Of a stretch of DNA of 17,262 bases, positions 8,422 through 14,313 are shown piece after piece (position 1 is the first letter of the stretch; each line of letters begins with the position of its first letter). Both the position numbers and the translations under genes were made by a program. The stretch lies in NCBI RefSeq assembly GCF_000966975.1, contig NZ_JZWV01000318.1, forward strand, positions 1 through 17,262. Direction: 5' to 3'. This DNA is from Streptomyces katrae. Lineage in GTDB: Bacteria; Actinomycetota; Actinomycetes; Streptomycetales; Streptomycetaceae. Below the pieces are notes generated by a model. It was not told the DNA's origin. It worked only from the letters and a program-made list of their open reading frames with translations, and did no database searches.

Positions 8422-8459
8422 CGACGCCCGGCGCGCATCCCCCCGCGCGCCGGGCGTCG
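8422..8459 (+). terminator. rpfA terminator
   Basis: Perfect 15-bp stem: CGACGCCCGGCGCGC (8422-8436) and GCGCGCCGGGCGTCG (8445-8459) with an 8-base loop, 46 bases after the rpfA stop. There is only a weak T-containing tail. Confidence 0.9.
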
Positions 8460-8552
8460 TCGTGTCCGGCCGCACCGACGCATGTCCGGCCCCGATTTCC
8501 GGGGTCCTATGTCCTGGAAGACGGGTATTCGGCCCCTTTTTCGTCCCAGGAC

Positions 8553-8580
8553 CCGGGCGGTCGGCTGGCCGACCGCCCGG
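8553..8580. repeat. 12-bp inverted repeat over the eno promoter -35 region
   Basis: CCGGGCGGTCGG (8553-8564) and CCGACCGCCCGG (8569-8580) are perfect inverted copies with a 4-base centre. The repeat ends 7 bases before the eno -10 box, so it covers the -35 position. It could be an operator, a second terminator for rpfA read-through, or both. Confidence 0.75.
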
Positions 8581-8587
8581 AGCCGGT

Positions 8588-8593
8588 TAGGCT
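8588..8593 (+). promoter_or_regulatory. eno -10 box
   Basis: TAGGCT fits the streptomycete housekeeping -10 pattern; transcription would start near 8600 with a leader of about 65 bases. No TTGAC-like -35 exists 17-19 bases upstream, because that space is occupied by the inverted repeat. An activator or an alternative -35 may be involved. Confidence 0.5.
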
Positions 8594-8597
8594 CTAG

Positions 8598-9944
<1,347 letters not shown>

Positions 9945-9962
9945 GTCCTCGCCTAGCCTCCC

Positions 9963-10003
9963 TACGTCCCCGCACCCGGTCCCGTACCGTGTGCGGGGAC
10001 GTA
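9963..10003 (+). terminator. eno terminator
   Basis: Perfect 13-bp stem: TACGTCCCCGCAC (9963-9975) and GTGCGGGGACGTA (9991-10003) with a 15-base loop, 18 bases after the eno stop and 33 bases before the divIC start. It leaves almost no room for a divIC promoter. Confidence 0.85.
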
Positions 10004-10057
10004 TTGCGTAGCGCGCGCACAAGGGGAGGCGGATCAATGGCCGGGAACCGGGATCGG

Positions 10058-10075
10058 TTCTCCACCTTCTCCACG
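10058..10075 (+). repeat. In-frame 9-bp duplication in divIC
   Basis: TTCTCCACC is followed directly by TTCTCCACG, encoding Phe-Ser-Thr twice. This is a near-perfect tandem duplication 46 bases upstream of the 17-bp one, but it keeps the frame. Confidence 0.75.
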
Positions 10076-10120
10076 GCGACCAGGCTCCGGCAGCTCGGCG
10101 AGCGGACCGCGGCCCACGTC

Positions 10121-10154
10121 TACCGCTCGCAGTCCCGTACCGCTCGCAGTCCCG
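10121..10154 (+). repeat. Perfect 17-bp tandem duplication that breaks divIC
   Basis: TACCGCTCGCAGTCCCG occurs at 10121-10137 and again, without a gap, at 10138-10154. In the first copy it encodes YRSQS in the start-codon frame; in the second copy the same residues appear in the downstream frame. This is the signature of a recent replication-slippage duplication. Confidence 0.97.
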
Positions 10155-10161
10155 CCGGGTC

Positions 10162-10542
10162 GTGCGCCGCAGCCGGCTCACCGGCCGGGCGGCGCTGCTG
10201 GTGCTCGTCCTCTGTACGCTGGTCGTCGCCCTCGCGTATCCGATGCGCCAGTACGTCTCCCAGCGCTCGGAGATCGCGGACCAGCAGCGGGCCGCCGCCA
10301 CCGCGCGCAAGCGCCTGGAGCAGCTCCGCGACGAGAAGGCGCGCTGGCAGGACCCGGCCTACGCGGAACAGCAGGCGCGCCGGCACCTGCACTTCCTGCG
10401 CCCGGGGGAGATCGGCTACATCATGACCGACCCCGGGGCCGCGGCCGCGGAGCACCGCCGCGGCGGTCAGAGCGGATCCGACCGCCCCTGGTACTCCAAC
10501 GTCTGGGACGGCGTCGACAAGGCCGACCGCCCCGGCGACTGA
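10162..10542 (+). CDS. Residual divIC frame: possible N-terminally shortened septum formation initiator
   Basis: This is the surviving frame downstream of the duplication. GTG at 10162 is its first start codon and would give 126 residues. These retain the basic RRSRLTGR, the single membrane helix ALLVLVLCTLVVALAY, the heptad-like region about 32-70 (SEIADQQRAAATARKRLEQL), RPGEIGY and the C-terminal WYSNVWDG. Only the cytoplasmic N-terminal 36 residues would be missing, so a shortened protein might still work. However, there is no Shine-Dalgarno sequence in front of the GTG, so initiation would be poor. Automated annotation may call this frame as the gene. I consider it more likely a remnant of the frameshifted gene. 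Confidence 0.5.
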   Translation: MRRSRLTGRAALLVLVLCTLVVALAYPMRQYVSQRSEIADQQRAAATARKRLEQLRDEKARWQDPAYAEQQARRHLHFLRPGEIGYIMTDPGAAAAEHRRGGQSGSDRPWYSNVWDGVDKADRPGD

Positions 10543-10562
10543 CCCACCCATCACGACCGTCA

Positions 10563-10595
10563 CGTACGCGGCGACCGCAACGACCGCCGCGTACG
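10563..10595 (+). other. Hairpin between divIC and DUF501
   Basis: Perfect 11-bp stem: CGTACGCGGCG (10563-10573) and CGCCGCGTACG (10585-10595) with an 11-base loop. It ends 26 bases before the DUF501 ATG. It could terminate the divIC message, act as an attenuator, or protect the 5' end of a processed downstream mRNA. Confidence 0.65.
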
Positions 10596-10621
10596 ACCGA
10601 ACGAAGAGACTTCCTCCAGGC

Positions 10622-11194
10622 ATGCAGACGCCCCCGCCCCAGACCGACCGGACCGAGCCGACCGACGCCGACATCGAGGCGTTCGAGCAGCAGCTCGGCC
10701 GCCCTCCGCGCGGGCTGCGCGCCATCGCGCACCGCTGCCCCTGCGGCCAGCCGGACGTCGTCGAGACGGCCCCGCGCCTCCCCGACGGCACCCCCTTCCC
10801 CACGCTGTACTACCTCACCTGCCCGCGCGCGGCCTCCGCGATCGGCACGCTGGAGGCCAACGGCGTGATGAAGGAGATGCAGGCCCGCCTCGCCGAGGAC
10901 CCGGAGCTCGCCGCCGCGTACCAGAAGGCGCACGAGGACTACATCCGGCGGCGCGACGCCATCGAGGTGCTCCAGGGCTTCCCGAGCGCCGGCGGCATGC
11001 CGGACCGGGTCAAGTGCCTGCACGTGCTCGTCGGGCACTCGCTGGCCGCCGGCCCCGGGGTGAACCCGTTCGGCGACGAGGCCCTGGCGATGCTGCCGGA
11101 GTGGTGGGCCAAGGGCCCCTGCGTCACCCCGTGCGGCGGGAAGGCGGAGGAGGAGAAGGCGGCGGAAGAGGAGCCGAAGGGGGAGTCCGCATGA
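10622..11194 (+). CDS. DUF501-family protein
   Basis: This 190-residue soluble protein of unknown biochemical function is conserved across actinobacteria between divIC and ppx (Rv1025 is, as I recall, the mycobacterial member). The family pattern is clear: DIEAFEQQLGRPPRGLRAIAHRCPCG (start at 17), PTLYYLTCP (60-68), VKCLHVLVGHSLAAGPGVNPFG (130-151) and CVTPCGG. Cys39, Cys41, Cys67, Cys132, Cys167 and Cys171, plus His134 and His139, suggest a metal or Fe-S site, but that is inference. The C-terminal 17 residues are Glu/Lys-rich and probably disordered. The ATG at 10622 has no clear Shine-Dalgarno sequence. Its stop overlaps the start of ppx in an ATGA, so the two are translationally coupled. 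Confidence 0.88.
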   Translation: MQTPPPQTDRTEPTDADIEAFEQQLGRPPRGLRAIAHRCPCGQPDVVETAPRLPDGTPFPTLYYLTCPRAASAIGTLEANGVMKEMQARLAEDPELAAAYQKAHEDYIRRRDAIEVLQGFPSAGGMPDRVKCLHVLVGHSLAAGPGVNPFGDEALAMLPEWWAKGPCVTPCGGKAEEEKAAEEEPKGESA

Positions 11195-12132
11195 CCCGGG
11201 TCGCCGGCATCGACTGCGGTACGAACTCCATCCGCCTCCTGGTCGCCGACTGCGACCCGGCCACCGGTGAGCTGGTCGAGCTCGACCGCCGGATGACCAT
11301 CGTCCGGCTCGGCCAGGGCGTGGACAAGACCGGCCGACTGGCCCCGGAGGCGCTGGAGCGCACCTTCGCGGCCTGCCGCGAGTACGCCGCGGTGATCAAG
11401 GAGCTGGGCGCCGAGCGGATCCGTTTCGTGGCCACCTCGGCCTCGCGCGACGCGGAGAACCGCGAGGACTTCGTACGGGGCGTCCTGGACATCCTGGGCG
11501 TGGAGCCCGAGGTGATCTCCGGGGACCAGGAGGCGGAGTTCTCCTTCACCGGCGCCACCAAGGAGCTCACCGGCACCGCGCACCTGGAGCGGCCGTTCCT
11601 GGTCGTGGACATCGGCGGCGGCTCGACCGAGTTCGTCGTGGGCGAGGAGCACGTGGAGGCCGCCCGCTCGGTCGACGTGGGCTGCGTCCGGATGACCGAG
11701 CGCCACCTGGTGGTGGACGGCGAGGTCACCGACCCGCCGACCGCGGAGCAGATCGCCGCCATGCGCGCCGACATCGAGGCGGCCCTGGACCTGGCCGCCG
11801 AGACGGTCCCGCTGGAGCGGGCCCGCACCCTGGTGGGCCTGGCGGGTTCGGTGACCACGGTCGCCGCGATCGCCCTGGACCTGCCGGAGTACCGCTCCGA
11901 GCGCATCCACCACTCCCGGATCTCCTACGAGCAGGTCCGCGAGATCAGCGGCCGCATGCTGACGGCCACCCACGCCGAGCGCTCGGCGATCCCGGTCATG
12001 CACCCGGGCCGGGTGGACGTGATCGGCGCGGGCGCCCTCGTCCTCCTCGCGATCATGGAGCGCACCGGGGCCGCCGAGGTCGTGGTCTCCGAGCACGACA
12101 TCCTGGACGGCATCGCCTGGTCCGTGGCCTGA
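11191..12132 (+). CDS. ppx: Exopolyphosphatase / pppGpp phosphatase, Ppx/GppA family
   Basis: This 313-residue cytoplasmic enzyme of the short, single-core actinobacterial type lacks the C-terminal HD-like domain of E. coli Ppx. The ATG at 11191 overlaps the DUF501 stop and has AAGGGGGAG 5 bases upstream. Actin-like ATPase-fold phosphate loops are present: VAGIDCGTNSIRLLVAD (4-20) and VVDIGGGSTEFVVG (138-151). So are ATSASRDAEN (81-90), the probable catalytic Glu114 in GDQEAEFSF, and LAGSVTTVAA (217-226). Family members release phosphate from the ends of inorganic polyphosphate, and some hydrolyse pppGpp; related mycobacterial short forms prefer short polyphosphate chains. Which substrate applies cannot be told from sequence. 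Transcription ends at the 10-bp hairpin at 12155. Confidence 0.93.
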   Translation: MTRVAGIDCGTNSIRLLVADCDPATGELVELDRRMTIVRLGQGVDKTGRLAPEALERTFAACREYAAVIKELGAERIRFVATSASRDAENREDFVRGVLDILGVEPEVISGDQEAEFSFTGATKELTGTAHLERPFLVVDIGGGSTEFVVGEEHVEAARSVDVGCVRMTERHLVVDGEVTDPPTAEQIAAMRADIEAALDLAAETVPLERARTLVGLAGSVTTVAAIALDLPEYRSERIHHSRISYEQVREISGRMLTATHAERSAIPVMHPGRVDVIGAGALVLLAIMERTGAAEVVVSEHDILDGIAWSVA

Positions 12133-12154
12133 CCGGCCGGCCAGTGAGGGTGTA

Positions 12155-12186
12155 CGAGGGGGCGTCCGGTTCTGGGCGCCCCCTCG
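12155..12186 (+). terminator. ppx terminator
   Basis: Perfect 10-bp stem: CGAGGGGGCG (12155-12164) and CGCCCCCTCG (12177-12186) with a 12-base loop, 22 bases after the ppx stop. Confidence 0.85.
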
Positions 12187-12302
12187 AGCCGTTCGAGGGC
12201 GTTCCTGCGGTGGCCGTCTTGCGGTGCTGTGGCGCGAATATCGTGTTCCGCCCGATGAGTGGCTGGTGGGGCGGGTGAGCACGCCCGGTGCGGGAGCTGG
12301 GT

Positions 12303-12324
12303 GAGGGCAGTGCGAGGGCAGTGC
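12303..12324 (+). repeat. 11-bp tandem repeat, two copies
   Basis: GAGGGCAGTGC is repeated perfectly at 12303-12313 and 12314-12324. No known binding motif is recognised. Confidence 0.7.
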
Positions 12325-12366
12325 GGGGCTCCCGGGAGGCCGAAAAGGCCCTCCTGCGCACCAAGT

Positions 12367-12384
12367 TCGTGAAGTTCTTCACAA
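12367..12384. promoter_or_regulatory. Rex operator (NADH/NAD+ redox repressor), distal
   Basis: TCGTGAA-GTTC-TTCACAA matches the Rex consensus TTGTGAA-N4-TTCACAA at 13 of 14 specified positions. Rex represses respiratory genes, including cyd and nuo operons in Streptomyces, and leaves DNA when NADH is high. A type II NADH dehydrogenase downstream is a classic Rex target. The site is about 320 bases upstream of the ndh start, so it may serve an upstream promoter. Confidence 0.75.
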
Positions 12385-12451
12385 GGAAAAAGCGCCCCCC
12401 GGGTCAACAAGAGGGTCGTTCGAGGGGTTCTTGAGGGTCGCAGGGCCGTTT

Positions 12452-12514
12452 CAGCACCTGTTTGTGCGATGCGCGGGTGCTGCGGGTTTCGTATCAGAGG
12501 TATGGACGAAACCC
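12452..12514 (+). other. Pair of adjacent stem-loops, possible RNA element
   Basis: Stem 1: CAGCACC (12452-12458) with GGTGCTG (12476-12482). Stem 2: GGGTTTCGT (12484-12492) with ACGAAACCC (12506-12514) and a 13-base loop. Only one base separates the stems. Both are perfect and do not follow a coding gene directly. They may be part of a small RNA or a long ndh leader; no known RNA family is recognised. Confidence 0.5.
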
Positions 12515-12651
12515 AGTGGTCCAGTCCGGTTGGGGCCCTGGAGGCCAGTTCAGGGCGGGTGAACAACGAATCCCGTTACCCTCTGGTTCCCGTTGCGCGC
12601 CATGATCTGGGTCACGCGGGGCGCGCAGTGTAGCAGAGGTCTCCCAGCTCC

Positions 12652-12669
12652 TTGTGAAGGGGCTCACGA
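12652..12669. promoter_or_regulatory. Second Rex-like site, ndh-proximal
   Basis: TTGTGAA-GGGG-CTCACGA has one perfect half and one half with two mismatches to the Rex consensus. It lies 33-51 bases upstream of the ndh ATG, over the expected -35 region if the message is leaderless, which is an ideal repressor position. Confidence 0.5.
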
Positions 12670-12690
12670 GCATCACCCCTTGGGGTGCTG

Positions 12691-12696
12691 GATACT
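12691..12696 (+). promoter_or_regulatory. Candidate -10 box of a leaderless ndh transcript
   Basis: GATACT resembles TATACT and ends 6 bases before the ATG at 12703. No Shine-Dalgarno sequence precedes that ATG, which supports a leaderless start. No good -35 box is seen. Confidence 0.35.
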
Positions 12697-12702
12697 CATC
12701 TC

Positions 12703-14088
12703 ATGAGCACCACGGAGCGTCCCAGGATCCTCGTTGTAGGAGGTGGGTACGTAGGCCTGTACGCAGCCAAGCGCATCATGAAGAAGATGCGCTACGGCGA
12801 GGCGACCGTCACGGTCGTCGACCCGCGCTCGTACATGACCTACCAGCCCTTCCTCCCCGAAGTGGCCGCAGGCAGCATCTCGCCTCGGCACGTCGTCGTC
12901 CCGCTGCGACGCGTGCTGCCCAAGGCTGAGGTTCTCACCGGCCGGGTCACCACCATCGACCAGGACCGCAAGGTCGCCGTCGTCACGCCGCTGGTCGGCG
13001 AGGCGTACGAGCTGCCCTTCGACTACCTGGTGATCGCGCTCGGCGCCGTCTCGCGCACCTTCCCGATCCCCGGCCTGGCCGAACAGGGCATCGGCATGAA
13101 GGGCGTCGAGGAGGGCATCGGCCTGCGCAACCACGTCCTCGAGCAGCTCGACAAGGCGGAGTCCACGACGGACGAGAACGTCCGCCGCAAGGCCCTCACC
13201 TTCGTCTTCGTCGGCGGCGGCTTCGCCGGCGCCGAGACGATCGGCGAGGTCGAGGACATGGCCCGCGACGCCGCGAAGTACTACTCCACGATCAAGCGCG
13301 AGGACATGCGCTTCATCCTGGTCGACGCGGCCGACAAGATCCTTCCCGAGGTCGGGCCCAAGCTCGGCACCTGGGGCAAGGAGCACCTCGAGTCGCGCGG
13401 CATCGAGATCTACCTCAACACCTCCATGGACTCCTGCGTGGACGGCCACGTGGTGCTGAAGAACGGCCTTGAGGTCGACTCCAACACCATCGTGTGGACC
13501 GCGGGCGTCAAGCCGAACCCGGCGCTGGCCCGCTACGGCCTGCCGCTCGGCCCGCGCGGCCACGTGGACACCGCCCCGACCCTCCAGGTCCAGGGCACCG
13601 ACTACATCTGGGCCGCCGGCGACAACGCCCAGGTCCCGGACGTCGCCTCCCGCAAGGCCGGCGTCGAGAACGCCTGGTGCCCGCCGAACGCCCAGCACGC
13701 GCTGCGCCAGGCCAAGGTCCTCGGCGACAACGTGGTCTCCGGCATGCGGGGCTTCCCGCAGAAGGAGTACGAGCACTCCAACAAGGGTGCGGTGGCGGGC
13801 CTCGGCCTCCACAAGGGCGTGGCGATGATCGTCATGGGCAAGATGAAGATCAAGCTCAAGGGCCGTCTCGCCTGGTACATGCACCGTGGCTACCACGGCA
13901 TGGCCATGCCGACCTGGAACCGCAAGATCCGCGTCTTCGCGGACTGGACCCTCGGCATGTTCCTCAAGCGTGAGGTCGTCGCCCTCGGCGCCCTGGAGAC
14001 CCCGCGCGAGGAGTTCTACGAGGCCGCCAAGCCGGCGCCGGCCCCGGCCGCCGCCGCTGCACCGGCCCAGAAGGCCAAGGCCTCCTGA
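12703..14088 (+). CDS. ndh: Type II NADH dehydrogenase (NADH:menaquinone oxidoreductase)
   Basis: This single-subunit, non-proton-pumping flavoprotein at the inner membrane face passes electrons from NADH to menaquinone. The product is 461 residues from ATG 12703; an ATG six codons earlier adds only MLDTHL ahead of MSTTERPRILVVGGG and has no ribosome site. Motifs are the FAD-binding ILVVGGGYVGLYAAKRI (9-25), the second Rossmann motif FVFVGGGFAGAETIGEV (167-183) for NADH, WTAGVKPNP (265-273), the FAD-contacting YIWAAGDNAQVPD (301-313) and AQHALRQAK (330-338), which lines the quinone site in the family. The C-terminal region with WYMHRGYHG (391-399) probably anchors to the membrane. An Ala/Pro tail of about 20 residues ends the protein. 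Rex-like sites upstream suggest control by the NADH/NAD+ ratio. A general FAD/NAD(P) oxidoreductase label is the weaker alternative. Confidence 0.93.
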   Translation: MSTTERPRILVVGGGYVGLYAAKRIMKKMRYGEATVTVVDPRSYMTYQPFLPEVAAGSISPRHVVVPLRRVLPKAEVLTGRVTTIDQDRKVAVVTPLVGEAYELPFDYLVIALGAVSRTFPIPGLAEQGIGMKGVEEGIGLRNHVLEQLDKAESTTDENVRRKALTFVFVGGGFAGAETIGEVEDMARDAAKYYSTIKREDMRFILVDAADKILPEVGPKLGTWGKEHLESRGIEIYLNTSMDSCVDGHVVLKNGLEVDSNTIVWTAGVKPNPALARYGLPLGPRGHVDTAPTLQVQGTDYIWAAGDNAQVPDVASRKAGVENAWCPPNAQHALRQAKVLGDNVVSGMRGFPQKEYEHSNKGAVAGLGLHKGVAMIVMGKMKIKLKGRLAWYMHRGYHGMAMPTWNRKIRVFADWTLGMFLKREVVALGALETPREEFYEAAKPAPAPAAAAAPAQKAKAS

Positions 14089-14101
14089 CCCGGAGCACGG
14101 T

Positions 14102-14140
14102 GCCGGTTCCCTGAGCCGGTTCCGCGAGCCGGTTCACCGA
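14102..14140 (+). repeat. Three 13-bp tandem repeats downstream of ndh
   Basis: GCCGGTTCCCTGA, GCCGGTTCCGCGA and GCCGGTTCACCGA follow each other without gaps between the ndh stop and its terminator. The shared core is GCCGGTTC. No function is evident. Confidence 0.8.
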
Positions 14141-14148
14141 GCACGACC

Positions 14149-14192
14149 CCGAAGGGGCCGCCCGCCATCCGTGGTGCGGGCGGCCCCTTCGG
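14149..14192 (+). terminator. ndh terminator
   Basis: Perfect 17-bp stem: CCGAAGGGGCCGCCCGC (14149-14165) and GCGGGCGGCCCCTTCGG (14176-14192) with a 10-base loop, about 60 bases after the ndh stop. Confidence 0.92.
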
Positions 14193-14213
14193 CGTACCCC
14201 GGCGCACGGCCGG

Positions 14214-14246
14214 GTCAAGGTACGCTCAAGGTGCGGTCCAGGTGTG
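14214..14246 (+). promoter_or_regulatory. Three 11-bp direct repeats upstream of cfa
   Basis: GTCAAGGTACG, CTCAAGGTGCG and GTCCAGGTGTG are contiguous 11-bp units sharing TCMAGGT. One-helical-turn spacing places identical contacts on one DNA face, as in the heptamer repeats bound by SARP-type activators. A -10-like TACGCT (14221-14226) overlaps the repeats, so a repressor is equally possible. They lie about 70-100 bases before the cfa ATG. Confidence 0.55.
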
Positions 14247-14313
14247 ATTCGGCGGCGAATGCCCCCGATGCGTCGTGGGTAGCGGGTTCTCGGAACACCT
14301 TGGAGGTGCCTCG

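Larger units (their letters stand above)
10037..10542 (+). pseudogene. divIC: divIC (FtsB-type septum formation initiator), frameshifted by a 17-bp tandem duplication
   Basis: DivIC/FtsB is a bitopic division protein that links FtsL and FtsQ in the septal wall-synthesis complex; in Streptomyces it acts mainly at sporulation septa. Translation should start at ATG 10037, 7 bases after GGGGAGG. It reads MAGNRDRFSTFSTATRLRQL and on to VYRSQSR, then meets a second copy of TACCGCTCGCAGTCCCG. The unit is 17 bases, so the frame is lost and the product would end at 10426 after 129 residues with no membrane helix. Reading from the second copy restores RRVVRRSRLTGRAALL, the helix (about 47-62), a coiled coil (about 68-105) and the C-terminal WYSNVWDG block. 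With one copy deleted the gene encodes 162 residues. It lies between eno and DUF501. A sequencing or assembly error is possible. No slippery heptamer for programmed -1 frameshifting is visible. Confidence 0.75.
12187..12702. other. Long structured intergenic region upstream of ndh
   Basis: There are 516 bases without a credible gene on either strand; the open frames here lack starts with ribosome sites and resemble no known protein. It holds an 11-bp tandem repeat (12303-12324), a small hairpin with a GAAAA loop (12335-12354), a strong Rex-like operator (12367-12384), two back-to-back stem-loops (12452-12514), and a second Rex-like site close to ndh (12652-12669). GTTCGAG motifs occur but no tRNA cloverleaf forms around them. 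The length and structure suggest extra regulation or a small RNA. Confidence 0.6.

Noticed and set aside
10121..10160. Programmed -1 frameshifting in divIC
   Set aside because: No X-XXY-YYZ slippery heptamer or downstream structure at the right spacing; the perfect duplication explains the frame change better.
12190..12430. GTTCGAG motifs suggesting a tRNA T-loop
   Set aside because: No matching T-stem, anticodon arm or acceptor stem can be formed around them.
11925..12566. Minus-strand open frame across the ppx-ndh spacer
   Set aside because: Half of it is antisense to ppx, it lacks a ribosome site and domain pattern, and it would cover the ppx terminator and the Rex site.
14275..14313. 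Upstream start for the cfa product at 14275
   Set aside because: No ribosome site there; GGAGG is correctly placed for the ATG at 14314, and the extra residues are not family-like.
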